From: Cyanobium sp. PLM2.Bin73
GTDB lineage: Bacteria > Cyanobacteriota > Cyanobacteriia > PCC-6307 > Cyanobiaceae
Reading direction: 5' to 3'
DNA: 64,000 nt
NCBI GenBank assembly: GCA_007694915.1
Contig: REEV01000045.1
Coordinates: 1 to 64,000, forward strand
Numbering within the stretch: the first letter of the stretch is position 1; every line of letters begins with the position of its first letter. Made by a program: the position numbers and the translations under genes. Below are positions 54,241-63,462 of the stretch, piece after piece. Below the pieces are notes generated by a model that did no database searches, was not told the DNA's origin, and worked only from the letters and a program-made list of their open reading frames with translations.

Positions 54241-55125
54241 GTGAACGGCACCCCCCCCGGCGGCGACCCCCTGCTGCCCTTCACGCCCGCGCTGGAGCAG
54301 CAGCTGCGGGCCTGGCTCAACGAAGACATCGGCCGCGGTGATCTCAGCGCCCCGGCCCTGAGCGGCCGCAGCGGCGAGGCCCACTGGGTGGCCCGGCAGG
54401 CGGGGGTGTTCTGCGGGGGCGTGCTGGTGGCGCCCCTGTTCGCCCTGCTGGATCCGGCGGTGGAGGTGCGGCTGCTGGTGGCCGACGGCGAGCGGCTGCG
54501 CCCCGACCAGCGGCTGCTGGAGCTGCGGGGGCAGGCCGCCGCTCTGGTGGCCGCGGAGCGCACCGCCCTCAACCTGGCCATGCGCCTGAGCGGCATCGCC
54601 ACCGCCACCGCCGCCCTGGTGGCGCAGCTGGAGGGCACCGGGGTGGCCCTCGCCGACACCCGCAAGACCACGCCGGGGCTGCGGGTGCTGGAGAAGTACG
54701 CGGTGCGCTGCGGCGGCGGCCTCAACCATCGCCTCGGCCTCGACGACGCCGCCATGCTCAAGGAGAACCACCTGGCCTGGGCCGGCGGGGTGGCGCCGGC
54801 GATCGCGGCGGTGCGGGCCCAGGCCCCCTGGCCGGCACGGGTGATCGTGGAGGCCGAAACCGAGGCCGAGGCCACGGCGGCCGTGCGGGCCGGGGCTGAC
54901 GGTGTGCTGCTCGATGGCTTCAGTCCCGGCCAGCTGGTCGAGCTGGTGCTGCGGCTGCGGGAGCTGGCTGCCGGCGCCCCGGTGGTGCTGGAGGCCTCCG
55001 GCGTGGACCCCCAGGAGCTGCGCGCCTGCGCCGCCAGCGGCGTGGATCTGATCTCCACCAGCGCCCCGGTCACCCGGGCCCCCTGGCTGGATCTCTCGAT
55101 GCGCTTCTCGCTGCCGCTGGCCTGA
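54241..55125 (+). CDS. nadC: Nicotinate-nucleotide diphosphorylase (carboxylating)
   Basis: A 294-residue quinolinate phosphoribosyltransferase of NAD synthesis. Key regions are WLNEDIGRGDLSA, NLAMRLSGIATAT, LADTRKTTPGLRVLEKYAVR (cited in part), GGGLNHRLGLDD, VEAETEAEA, LLDGF and EASGVDPQ. The GTG at 54241 is the start. Cytosolic. Confidence 0.93.
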   Translation: MNGTPPGGDPLLPFTPALEQQLRAWLNEDIGRGDLSAPALSGRSGEAHWVARQAGVFCGGVLVAPLFALLDPAVEVRLLVADGERLRPDQRLLELRGQAAALVAAERTALNLAMRLSGIATATAALVAQLEGTGVALADTRKTTPGLRVLEKYAVRCGGGLNHRLGLDDAAMLKENHLAWAGGVAPAIAAVRAQAPWPARVIVEAETEAEATAAVRAGADGVLLDGFSPGQLVELVLRLRELAAGAPVVLEASGVDPQELRACAASGVDLISTSAPVTRAPWLDLSMRFSLPLA

Positions 55126-55181
55126 GCTTGGGCACCTGGACTGAGCCACCTGGTCTGGGCCAGCGGCCCTGCGGCAGCGGC

Positions 55182-55209
55182 TCAGCGGTGCTCGATCAGC
55201 GGTGCTCGA
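55182..55209. repeat. Exact 14-bp tandem repeat at the end of the nitroreductase gene
   Basis: TCAGCGGTGCTCGA occurs twice in tandem (55182-55195 and 55196-55209). The second copy contains the stop codon of the nitroreductase gene and its last codons. The exact identity suggests a recent slippage event. Confidence 0.5.
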
Positions 55210-55843
55210 TGAGTTCGCTGGCCGGGTAACGCACCTTGGCCAGGCTGGCGTACTTGTCGTCGGCGCTGCGGTAGCCCGCGGCGCAGACCACCGCACTGCG
55301 GTAGGGCGAGCTCTCCAGGCCGAGGATGCGGTCGTAGTCGGCTGGGGAGAAGCCCTCGATCGGGCAGGTGTCCACCTCCAGCAGCGCCGCCGCGGCCATG
55401 AAGGTGCCCAGGGCGATGTACACCTGATTGCTGGCCCAGGTGGCGATCTGGCTGCTGCGCGGCCCCCGCACCAGATCGCCGTCCATCAGCTCGCGGTAGC
55501 CGGCGAGCTGCTCGGGCGCCACACCCCGGGCCGTGCTGGTGGCGCTGATCAGCCGGTCGAGATCGCTGCCGGTGATCGTGCGCCGGGCCAGGAACACCAC
55601 CAGGTGGGAGGCGTCGGTGATCTGGCTCTGGTTCCAGGAATGAGGCCGCAGCTCGGCGCGCAGGGCCGGGTCGTCGATCACCAGGAACTTCCAGGGCTGC
55701 AGGCCGTAGGAGGAGGGCGACAGCACCAGGCTCTGCTCCAGCGCCGCCCACACCTCGGCCGGGATGGGGCGGTGGGCATCGAAGGCCTTCGTTGCGTAGC
55801 GCCACTGCAGCGCGGAGTGCAGGGCCGTGGGGGCCAGGGGCAT
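55196..55843 (-). CDS. Nitroreductase-family NAD(P)H oxidoreductase
   Basis: A 215-residue flavoprotein of the NfsB type. RYATKAFDAHRPIP and LVLSPSSYGLQPWKFLVI, with the Arg/Ser that contact FMN, lie at the N-terminus, and GLESSPYRSAVVCAAGYRSADDKYA closes the fold (regions cited in part). The substrate could be quinones, nitroaromatics or flavins. ATG at 55843. The gene for the first GH13 enzyme lies upstream on the same strand. Confidence 0.87.
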   Translation of the reverse strand: MPLAPTALHSALQWRYATKAFDAHRPIPAEVWAALEQSLVLSPSSYGLQPWKFLVIDDPALRAELRPHSWNQSQITDASHLVVFLARRTITGSDLDRLISATSTARGVAPEQLAGYRELMDGDLVRGPRSSQIATWASNQVYIALGTFMAAAALLEVDTCPIEGFSPADYDRILGLESSPYRSAVVCAAGYRSADDKYASLAKVRYPASELIEHR

Positions 55844-55873
55844 GGTGCTGGGCGGCTGTGAACCGGCCGCAAC

Positions 55874-57382
55874 CTAGGGGCCGGCGGGCATGGGGGCGGC
55901 GCCGGCCGGCTCGAGGGCCAGGATCAGGGCCGATCGCCCCGGAACCTCCACGACGCCAGGCTCCCCGTCGCGGCTGCGCTCGCCGTCCCCAGCGGCGGCG
56001 TCTGGCGTCTGGGGCCACAGCCGGCGGCTGGCCCCGGCCGGGGACGCCACCGTCAGCGCCTGGTCGCAGCGGTTGATCGCCACCCACAGCCGCTGCCGCC
56101 CGGCCCCCCGCTCCAGCAGCACCAGATCGTCGTGGGGACTGGGCGGGAAGCGCAGCTCGGCGGAACGCAGGGCCGGCTGGTCGCGGCGCAGGGCCGCCAG
56201 CCGGCTGATCCAGTCGGCCAGGGGGCCGGGGCTGCGCTCCCAGGGGTAGGCCTCGCGGCAGAGCGGCTCCGGCCCGCCCGCCAGCTCCAGCTCGGTGCCG
56301 TAATAGAGGCAGGGGGCGCCGGGCAGCAGGAACAGGAACAGCAGGCAGAGCCGCAGGGCGGCCGTGTCGCCCTTCAGCACGTGCAGGGCCCGGGGGGTGT
56401 CGTGGCCGTCGAGCAGGTTGAGCTGGGCCCGCCGGGTGGCGGCGGGATACCAGCCCAGCACCGTCTCCACCTGCCGCTCGAAGGCGGCCCGGTCGAGGGG
56501 CTGGTAGGGAGCGCTGTTGAGGGCTGGCAGCACCAGGTCGCTGCGCAGGCTGGCGGCCCCGAAGTAGCCCAGCACCGGCCAGGCCAGCGGGTAGTTCATC
56601 ACCCCGTCGAAGAGCCCCCCGTCAACCAGAGGCGGCTCCTCCAGCCAGGGCCGGCCGTCGCGCCAGATCTCGCCCACGATCCAGGCGTCGGGCCGCTCGG
56701 CGCGCACCGTCTCGCGGAACTCCCGCCAGAAGTCCGCCGGCACCTCATCGGCCACATCCAGCCGCCAGCCGTCGATGCCGGCCGCCAGCCAGTGGCGGGC
56801 CACTGCCAGCAGATAGCGCCGCACTCCCGGGTGGGCGTGGTTGAAGCGGGGCAGGGCCGGGTCGTTCCACCAGCAGTGGTAGCCGCATGTTTCTCCCGGC
56901 CCTGGAAAGGGCTTGAGCGGCCACTGCTCCACGTGGAACCAGTGGCGGTAGGGGGAGGCCTCGCCGTTCTCCAGCAGGTGGTGGAAGGCCCAGAAGCCCC
57001 GCCCGCAGTGGTTGAACACGCCATCGAGGATCAGGTGCATGCCGCGCCCGTGCACGGCTTCGATCAGGGCCGCCAGGGCGCCGTTGCCGCCCAGCAGCGG
57101 ATCCACCTGGAAATACTCGAAGGTGTGGTAGCGGTGATAGGCCGCCGAAGCGAACACCGGGTTCAGCGACAGGGCGGTGACGCCGAGGGCCTGGAGGCGG
57201 TCGAGACCCTCGATCACCCCCAGCAGATCGCCCCCCTGGAAGCCCCGCTGCTCGGGCGGGCTGCCCCAGCTCAGCAGCTCCAGATCTTGCTGGGCCGCCA
57301 CCCGGCCGCTGCGGCGGAAGCGGTCGGGGAACACCTGAGCCACCACCGCGTCGGCCACCCAGGCCGGTGTTGCAAGCCCCAT
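55874..57382 (-). CDS. GH13 alpha-amylase/neopullulanase-like enzyme
   Basis: A 502-residue glycoside hydrolase with the (beta/alpha)8 barrel landmarks: GVFNHCGRGF, GIDGWRLDVADEV with the nucleophile Asp, WIVGEIWRDG with the acid/base Glu and LLDGHDTPRA with the third Asp. The short N-terminus has no carbohydrate-binding domain and no signal peptide, so it is cytoplasmic and may act on maltodextrins or glycogen fragments. The C-terminal 40 residues are low complexity. ATG at 57382; divergent from glpK. Confidence 0.88.
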   Translation of the reverse strand: MGLATPAWVADAVVAQVFPDRFRRSGRVAAQQDLELLSWGSPPEQRGFQGGDLLGVIEGLDRLQALGVTALSLNPVFASAAYHRYHTFEYFQVDPLLGGNGALAALIEAVHGRGMHLILDGVFNHCGRGFWAFHHLLENGEASPYRHWFHVEQWPLKPFPGPGETCGYHCWWNDPALPRFNHAHPGVRRYLLAVARHWLAAGIDGWRLDVADEVPADFWREFRETVRAERPDAWIVGEIWRDGRPWLEEPPLVDGGLFDGVMNYPLAWPVLGYFGAASLRSDLVLPALNSAPYQPLDRAAFERQVETVLGWYPAATRRAQLNLLDGHDTPRALHVLKGDTAALRLCLLFLFLLPGAPCLYYGTELELAGGPEPLCREAYPWERSPGPLADWISRLAALRRDQPALRSAELRFPPSPHDDLVLLERGAGRQRLWVAINRCDQALTVASPAGASRRLWPQTPDAAAGDGERSRDGEPGVVEVPGRSALILALEPAGAAPMPAGP

Positions 57383-57452
57383 CGATCGCCTTGGTGCAGT
57401 GCTCCCGCAGCGCTAGCAACAACTCAGGGACCACCGCCACGGACGCCAGCCC

Positions 57453-59021
57453 ATGACCTTGCCCCTGCTGCTCACCCTCGATCAGGGCACCACCAGCTCC
57501 CGGGCGGCCCTGCTCGACAGCAGCGGAAGGCGGCTGCACAGCTGCAGTGCCCCTCTGGCCAGCCGCTATCCCGCCGATGGCTGGGTGGAGCAGGACGGTG
57601 CGGCGATCTGGCAGAGCCAGTTGCAGGCGATGGCCGATCTGGAGCGGGCGCTCAGCCCCGAGCAGCGGCGCGCCGTGGCCGCCTGCGGCATCGCCAACCA
57701 GCGCGAAACCACCCTGCTCTGGCGCCGGGCCAGCGGTGAGCCGATCGGCCCGGCGATCGTGTGGCAGGACGGCCGCACGGCGGCGATCTGCGCCGACTGG
57801 AAGCGCCAGGGCCTTGAGCCGCTGCTGCGCCAGCGCACCGGCCTGCTGGCCGATCCCTACTTCTCCGCCAGCAAGATCGTATGGCAGCTGCGCGAGCACG
57901 GGGCAGGCGCGGCGGCCGCGGCGGGGGATCTGGCCTTCGGCACGGTGGACAGCTGGCTGCTGTGGCAGCTCAGCGGCGGCCGCCGCCATGCCAGCGAGCG
58001 CAGCAACGCCAGCCGCACCCTGCTGATGGATCTGGAGTCGGCCCGCTGGGACGGACTGCTCTGCGAGGCCCTGGACGTGCCCCAGGCGCTGCTGCCCGAA
58101 CTCCTGCCCAGCGCCGCCGACTTCGGGGTGATCGCCGCCGGCCTGCCCTTCGCCGGGGTGCCGATCACCGCCATGCTCGGCGATCAGCAGGCCGCCACCC
58201 TGGGCCAGAGCTGCCTGGAGGTGGGCGAGGCCAAGTGCACCTACGGCACCGGCGCCTTCCTGGTGATCAACACCGGCCGGGAGATCCGCCGCTCCAGCCA
58301 GGGCCTGCTCAGCACCTACGGCTGGCCCGACGCCGACGGCCGGGCCACCTACTGCCTCGAGGGCAGCCTGATGAACGCCGGCACCGTGATCCAGTGGCTG
58401 CGCGACGGGCTGGGGGTGATCGAGCAGGCCGATCAGGTGAATGCCCTGGCCAGCCGGGCGCCGGCCCGCAGCGGCCTGATGCTGGTGCCGGCCTTCACCG
58501 GCTGGGGCACGCCCCACTGGGATCCCCTGGCCCGGGGGCTGCTGATCGGCATCACCCGCGACACCGATGCCGCCCAGCTGGCGCGGGCGTCCCTGGAGGG
58601 CATCGCCCTGGCGGTGGCCACCCTGGTGCAGCTGGCGAGCGAGGCGATGGGAACGCCCCTGGCCCAGCTGGCCGCCGATGGCGGTGCGGCGGCGGCCGAT
58701 CTGCTGCTGCAGGCCCAGGCCGATGCCACCGGACTGGTGGTGCGGCGGCGTGCGGATCTGGAGAGCACCTGCCGCGGTGTGGCCCTGCTGGCCGCTAGGC
58801 AGGCGGGGGTGGTGGCGGATCTGGCGGCCTGGCGTCAGGTTCCCGGCGAGCAGCCGGCCAGCCAGTTCCAGCCCCGGCTGGGCGCGGCCGAGCGGGAGCG
58901 TTGGCTGGGCCGCTGGCAGGAGGCCCTGCGCCGCAGCCTGGCCTGGCACAGCCCCAGCCCCGCCATCCCCACCGCGCCAGTCACCCCCCGCACCACCAGC
59001 CCCACCGCCCCCCAGTCCTGA
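57453..59021 (+). CDS. glpK: Glycerol kinase
   Basis: A 522-residue FGGY-family kinase converting glycerol to sn-glycerol-3-phosphate. The N-terminal phosphate loop LTLDQGTTSSRAALLDS, the CGIANQRETTLLW signature, and GDQQAATLGQSCLEVGEAK and DGGAAAADLLLQ-like later elements agree with GlpK. A low-complexity Pro/Thr-rich tail of about 20 residues follows. Stop overlaps the glpD start by one base. Confidence 0.95.
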   Translation: MTLPLLLTLDQGTTSSRAALLDSSGRRLHSCSAPLASRYPADGWVEQDGAAIWQSQLQAMADLERALSPEQRRAVAACGIANQRETTLLWRRASGEPIGPAIVWQDGRTAAICADWKRQGLEPLLRQRTGLLADPYFSASKIVWQLREHGAGAAAAAGDLAFGTVDSWLLWQLSGGRRHASERSNASRTLLMDLESARWDGLLCEALDVPQALLPELLPSAADFGVIAAGLPFAGVPITAMLGDQQAATLGQSCLEVGEAKCTYGTGAFLVINTGREIRRSSQGLLSTYGWPDADGRATYCLEGSLMNAGTVIQWLRDGLGVIEQADQVNALASRAPARSGLMLVPAFTGWGTPHWDPLARGLLIGITRDTDAAQLARASLEGIALAVATLVQLASEAMGTPLAQLAADGGAAAADLLLQAQADATGLVVRRRADLESTCRGVALLAARQAGVVADLAAWRQVPGEQPASQFQPRLGAAERERWLGRWQEALRRSLAWHSPSPAIPTAPVTPRTTSPTAPQS

Positions 59022-60610
59022 TGACCGCCACCGCCACCACGGCCGCCGGCAGCGCCGCTGCCCCCACCCCCCGCTTTGACCTGCTGGTGATCGGCGCCGG
59101 CGCCAGTGGCGCCTCGATCGCCTTCGAGGCGGCCCGGCGGGGCCTGTCGGTGGCGCTGGTGGAGGGCCGCGACATCGCCAGCGGCACCAGCAGCCGCAGC
59201 ACCAAGTTGCTGCACGGCGGCGTGCGCTACCTGGAGCTGGCCTTCCGCCGCTTCGACCGGCGCCAGCTGCAGCTGGTGCGCGAGGCCCTGGCCGAGCGCG
59301 GTCACTGGCTGGAGGCGGCGCCGTTCCTGGCCCGGCGGCTGGAGCTGCTGCTGCCCACCCGCCAGCCGTTCGCCAAGCTCTATTACGGCGCCGGCCTGGC
59401 CCTCTACGACGCCCTGGCGGGCCGGCGCAGCATCGGCGCCAGCCGCTGTGTATCGGCGGCGGAGGTGGGCCGGAGCCTGCCCCAGCTGGCCCCCGGCTAC
59501 GGCGGGGTGGCCTACAGCGACGGCCAGTTCGACGACGCCCGCCTCAACCTGCTGCTGGCCCGCACGGCCGCCGGCCTGGGGGTGCGGGTGTGGACCCACG
59601 CGCCGGTGGTGGAGCTGCTGCGCGACGGGGCCGGGCGGCTGAACGGGGCGGTGCTGCAGCTGCCGGATGGCGGCAGCCAGCGGCTCCAGGCGGCGGTGGT
59701 GGTCAACACCACCGGCATCGGCGCCGACGCCATCCGCCGCCTGGCCCAGCCCGATGTGGCCCCCCGGCTGCAGGTGAGCCGGGGTGTGCACCTGGTGCTG
59801 GAGGCCGATCTCTGCCCCGGTGGCACCGGCCTGCTGGTGCCCTCCACCGACGACGGCCGGGTGCTGTTCGTGCTGCCCTTCCATGGCCGCACCCTGGTGG
59901 GCACCACCGACACCGCCTGCCCCGGGGAGGCGGCCGAAACCCCCAGTGCCGCCGAGGAGGCCTACCTGCTCGACTACGTGCGGCGCTGGTTCCCGGCCCA
60001 CGGGGAGCCGGTGGTGGCCAGCCGCTGGGCCGGCGGCCGCCCGCTGCTGCTGCCGGAGGCCGGTGAGGCCGGCGGCACGGCCGGCATCGTGCGCGAGCAC
60101 GCCGTGGAAACCCTGCCCTGCGGGCTGGTGAGCCTGATGGGCGGCAAGTGGACCACCTGCCGCCCCATGGCCCTCGACGCCCTGGCGGCGGTGGCCGACC
60201 AGCTGGGCCGGCCGCTGCCGGAGCCGGCGGGGACCACGCCGATCCAGGGGGCGGCGGCCGATGGCCCCAGCACCCGCGCCCAGCTGGAGGGGCTGGAGCA
60301 GCGCCTGCTGCAGCGCCATCCCCCCGCCCTGGTGGCCCACCTGCTGGCCAGCCACGGCCTGGGGGCGGAGGCGGTGCTGGCCTGCGCCGCCGATGCCAGC
60401 GAACTGGAGCCCCTCAGTGCCGTGATTCCCCTCACCGCGGCCGAGGTGCGCCACGCCGCCCGCCACGAGTGGGCCCGCGAGCCGGCCGACGTGCTGGAGC
60501 GTCGCTGCCGGCTGGGCTTTGTGGATCAGGCCGAGACCGGGCGCCTCGCCGAGCCGGTGCGGGAGCTGCTGCAGCATGAGCTGGAGCGGGCGTCCCAGCC
60601 CTGCCGCTGA
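59021..60610 (+). CDS. glpD: Aerobic glycerol-3-phosphate dehydrogenase
   Basis: A 529-residue FAD flavoenzyme oxidising glycerol-3-phosphate to dihydroxyacetone phosphate and passing electrons to quinones; associated with the membrane. The FAD-binding GxGxxG region LLVIGAGASGASIAFEAA, SSRSTKLLHGGVRYLEL, FSDGQFDDARL-like YSDGQFDDARLNLLLART and GTTDTACPGEA are present. The last 60 residues are overlapped by the end of the GH13 gene on the opposite strand. ATG at 59021. Confidence 0.94.
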   Translation: MTATATTAAGSAAAPTPRFDLLVIGAGASGASIAFEAARRGLSVALVEGRDIASGTSSRSTKLLHGGVRYLELAFRRFDRRQLQLVREALAERGHWLEAAPFLARRLELLLPTRQPFAKLYYGAGLALYDALAGRRSIGASRCVSAAEVGRSLPQLAPGYGGVAYSDGQFDDARLNLLLARTAAGLGVRVWTHAPVVELLRDGAGRLNGAVLQLPDGGSQRLQAAVVVNTTGIGADAIRRLAQPDVAPRLQVSRGVHLVLEADLCPGGTGLLVPSTDDGRVLFVLPFHGRTLVGTTDTACPGEAAETPSAAEEAYLLDYVRRWFPAHGEPVVASRWAGGRPLLLPEAGEAGGTAGIVREHAVETLPCGLVSLMGGKWTTCRPMALDALAAVADQLGRPLPEPAGTTPIQGAAADGPSTRAQLEGLEQRLLQRHPPALVAHLLASHGLGAEAVLACAADASELEPLSAVIPLTAAEVRHAARHEWAREPADVLERRCRLGFVDQAETGRLAEPVRELLQHELERASQPCR

Positions 60611-62342
60611 CCTCCGGGCTGCCCTCGGGGATGACCTCCAGGTTGGCCTGCGGGTCGCTGCTGGCCTCGGCCGCGGCAGAGGACGCTTCGTCATCAGGCC
60701 CCTCGTAGCGCACCAGCCACCAGAAGAAGCCGTAGGCGGGCAGGTACACGAACCAGTCGGCGCTGGCCCGGGGGAATTCGCAGCCCCAGAGCACCTCGCG
60801 CACCTGGCTGCCCTCCCAGGGGCTGAGGTCGAGGCGGGTGGAGGCCCCGGCTCCCGACAGGTTGGCGGCGATCACCAGGGTCATGCTGGCGCTGCTGCGG
60901 GCGTAACACAGCACGCTGGGGTGGTCGCTAGGCAGCAGGCTGAAATCGCCATGGCGCAGGGCCGGCAGCAGCCGCCGGCTGGTGAGCATGCGCCGGTGCC
61001 AGTTCAGCAGCGATCCGGAGAGCTGCTGCTGCACTTCCACGTTCACCATCCGGTAGTCGTAGCCGGGGGCGGTGATCGGCGGCAGCACCAGCAGCGGGTC
61101 GGGGGCGGTGGAGAAGCCGCCGTTGCGCTCACCGGTCCAGGCCATCGGCGTGCGGTTGGGGTCGCGGTCGCGCAGGCCCGGCCAGTCGCCCATGCCCAGC
61201 TCGTCGCCGTAGTAGAGGCAGGGCAGGCCGGGAAGGCTGTAGAGCAGGCCGTGCAGCAGGGTGTTGGGGCGGGGGTCGCCGTTGAGCAGGGGGGCCAGGC
61301 GCCGGTTGATGCCCCAGTTCAGCCAGTGGCCCTCGGCGGTGGGGAAGCCGGCCCGGATCGTCTCGATCACCGACTCCTCCACCAGGTGCCCGTCGCCCAG
61401 CCAGAGCTCGTCGTGGTTGCGCAGGGGCAGGGCCCAGCGGCAGCCCGGCACCTTCTCCTGGGCGTGGGCCAGGCAGGCGCGCAGGCCGTCCACCTGGCCC
61501 TGGGCCAAGGCGGCGAACAGCTGGGCGGTGAGCACGAAGTCGAAGGCGGCGTGCAGCTCCCCCTCGCCCAGGTAGGGCGCCGATTCCTCCACCGGCTGGA
61601 TCGCCTCGGCCAGCAGCAGCACGTCCCGGCCGCAGGCCTCCACCTGCTGGCGCACCCGCCGCAGGAAGGCATGGGTTGCGGGCAGGCCCTCACAGCGGCT
61701 GCCCTCCTCCTCGAACAGGAAGGGCACGGCATCGAGGCGGAAGCCATCCACGCCCCGCTCCAGCCAGAAATCCACCACGCTGAGCATGGCCTCCTGCACC
61801 GCCGGATTGGCGTAGTTGAGGTCGGGCTGGTGACGCAGGAAGCGGTGCAGGTAGTACTGCCGCGCCACCTCGTCCCACTCCCAGTTCGACTCCTCGAAGT
61901 GGCGGAACAGCACCGGCGCCTCCGGATAGCCACGGTCGTGGTCGCGCCACACGTAGAAGTCGCGCTCGCTGCTGCCGGTGGGGGCCCAGCGGGCCCGCTG
62001 GAACCAGGGGTGCAGCACGCTGGTGTGGTTGAGCACCAGATCGAGGATCACGCGAATGCCGCGCTCGTGGGCCTGCTCGATCAGCTGCTCGAGGTCGTTG
62101 AGGTTGCCCAGGTCGGGGTGGATCGCCGTGAAGTCGGTGATGTCGTAGCCCCCGTCCCGCAGCGGCGAGGGGTAGATCGGCGTCAGCCAGATGGCATCGA
62201 TGCCCAGCCACTCCAGATAGGAGAGGCGGCCGGTGATGCCGGCCAGATCGCCGATGCCGTCGCCGCTGGCGTCGTTGAAGCTGCGCGGCATCAGCTGGTA
62301 GATCACGCATCCTTCCCACCAGTGCCTGGGCTGGTCCGGCAT
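60432..62342 (-). CDS. GH13 trehalose synthase/alpha-glucosidase-like enzyme
   Basis: A 636-residue enzyme. The barrel is typical of trehalose synthase-like GH13 proteins: YQLMPRSFNDASGDGIGDL, LDLVLNHTS, VDGFRLDAVPF with the nucleophile Asp near residue 205, LLLAEAIQP with the Glu and LRNHDELWLGD with the third Asp. The recognisable part ends about residue 550 (YGFFWWLVRYEG). The last 85 residues are Ala/Pro/Arg-rich and lie antisense over glpD, so they may be read-through. Start ATG at 62342. Confidence 0.87.
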   Translation of the reverse strand: MPDQPRHWWEGCVIYQLMPRSFNDASGDGIGDLAGITGRLSYLEWLGIDAIWLTPIYPSPLRDGGYDITDFTAIHPDLGNLNDLEQLIEQAHERGIRVILDLVLNHTSVLHPWFQRARWAPTGSSERDFYVWRDHDRGYPEAPVLFRHFEESNWEWDEVARQYYLHRFLRHQPDLNYANPAVQEAMLSVVDFWLERGVDGFRLDAVPFLFEEEGSRCEGLPATHAFLRRVRQQVEACGRDVLLLAEAIQPVEESAPYLGEGELHAAFDFVLTAQLFAALAQGQVDGLRACLAHAQEKVPGCRWALPLRNHDELWLGDGHLVEESVIETIRAGFPTAEGHWLNWGINRRLAPLLNGDPRPNTLLHGLLYSLPGLPCLYYGDELGMGDWPGLRDRDPNRTPMAWTGERNGGFSTAPDPLLVLPPITAPGYDYRMVNVEVQQQLSGSLLNWHRRMLTSRRLLPALRHGDFSLLPSDHPSVLCYARSSASMTLVIAANLSGAGASTRLDLSPWEGSQVREVLWGCEFPRASADWFVYLPAYGFFWWLVRYEGPDDEASSAAAEASSDPQANLEVIPEGSPEVSGRAGTPAPAHAAAAPAPARRGARSRPDPQSPAGSDAPARRPARGPTRGGRRGAPRPR

Positions 62343-62402
62343 CAACGCTTCACGCTCAAGGGTCTGGTGTTCGGTCTAGGCAGAACGGCTCAGCCTGCCA
62401 AC

Positions 62403-62423
62403 GGCGCCCGCGCCGCAGGCGCC
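62403..62423 (-). terminator. Palindromic hairpin after the sugar ABC ATPase
   Basis: Two GGCGCC palindromes (62403-62408 and 62418-62423) form a stem around a 9-nt loop, 2 bp beyond the stop of the ATPase gene. No T-run follows. Confidence 0.35.
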
Positions 62424-62424
62424 C

Positions 62425-63462
62425 TCAGCAGCGCTCGCCGCCGGCCTGCCGGAAGCGGTGCTCGTGGCGGCGCTCCCAGCCCAGGCGCAGGTCGTCGCCC
62501 AGGGTCTGGTTGCCGTCGCAGGTCCAGCGCAGCGGCCCCTGCGCGCTCTCCAGCAGCAGCAGCTGGCTGGCGCCGTGCCACTCGCGGCTGAGCACCTGCA
62601 CCGCCAGTCCGCCCTCACCCACGGCCCGCAGGTGCTCGGGACGGATGCCCACCACGGTGCCGTCGCCCTGGGGCAGCAGGTTGATCTGGGGGCGGCCGAT
62701 GAAGCCGGCCACGAACAGGTTGGCGGGCTGGTGGTAGAGCTCCTGGGGCGTGCCGCACTGCTGCAGTCGGCCCTCCTGGAGCACGGCGATGCGGTCGGCG
62801 ATGCCCATGGCCTCCTGCTGGTCGTGGGTCACGTAGATCGCCGGTGCCCGGCCGCCGCGGAGGATCGCGCGCAGCTGCGGCCGCAGCTCCTCGCGCAGCT
62901 GGGCATCGAGGTTGCTCATCGGCTCATCGAGCAGCATCAGCCGGGGCTTGCGCAGCAGCGCCCGGGCCAGGGCCACCCGCTGGCGCTGGCCGCCGGAGAG
63001 CTGCGCCGGCCGCCGCCGCCGCAGGGCGCTGAGCTGCAGCAGCTCCAGCACCGCCACCAGCTCCCGCTCGCGCTGCTCGGGGCCCACCCCGCGCAGCTCC
63101 ATGCCCAGGCTGAGGTTGCGCTCCACGCTGAGGTGGGGGTAGAGCGCGTAGCTCTGGAACACCATCGCCACCCGGCGCCGGGCCGGCTTCTGCTCGCTGA
63201 TGTCGCGGCCGTCGAGCAGGATGCGGCCGCCGTCGCAGGGGTCGAGGCCGGCGATCACCCGCAGCACGGTGCTCTTGCCGCAGCCGCTGGGTCCCAGCAG
63301 GGCCAGGCACTCGCCGGCGGCCACCTCAAGGTTGATGCCGTCGAGGATGGCGCGCCCACCGATGCGCCGGCAGAGCCCCTCCAGCCGCAGGCTGGTGGCG
63401 GTGCTGTGCTCGCTGGCCGTGGCCGTGGCCGTGGCTTTGGCGGGGTCGCTGGTGTTGGTCAT
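62425..63462 (-). CDS. Sugar ABC transporter ATP-binding protein (MalK/UgpC type)
   Basis: A 345-residue ATPase energising uptake of a sugar or glycoside. Walker A ALLGPSGCGKSTVLRVIAGL, VFQSYALYPHLSVERNLS, LSGGQRQRVALARALL, LLDEPMSNLD and YVTHDQQEAM are typical, and a C-terminal TOBE/OB domain follows (VVGIRPEHLRAVGEGGLAVQ region). Start at ATG 63462 overlaps the permease stop by 4 bp. The context with glpK, glpD and GH13 suggests glucosylglycerol or trehalose, which is inference. Confidence 0.93.
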   Translation of the reverse strand: MTNTSDPAKATATATASEHSTATSLRLEGLCRRIGGRAILDGINLEVAAGECLALLGPSGCGKSTVLRVIAGLDPCDGGRILLDGRDISEQKPARRRVAMVFQSYALYPHLSVERNLSLGMELRGVGPEQRERELVAVLELLQLSALRRRRPAQLSGGQRQRVALARALLRKPRLMLLDEPMSNLDAQLREELRPQLRAILRGGRAPAIYVTHDQQEAMGIADRIAVLQEGRLQQCGTPQELYHQPANLFVAGFIGRPQINLLPQGDGTVVGIRPEHLRAVGEGGLAVQVLSREWHGASQLLLLESAQGPLRWTCDGNQTLGDDLRLGWERRHEHRFRQAGGERC

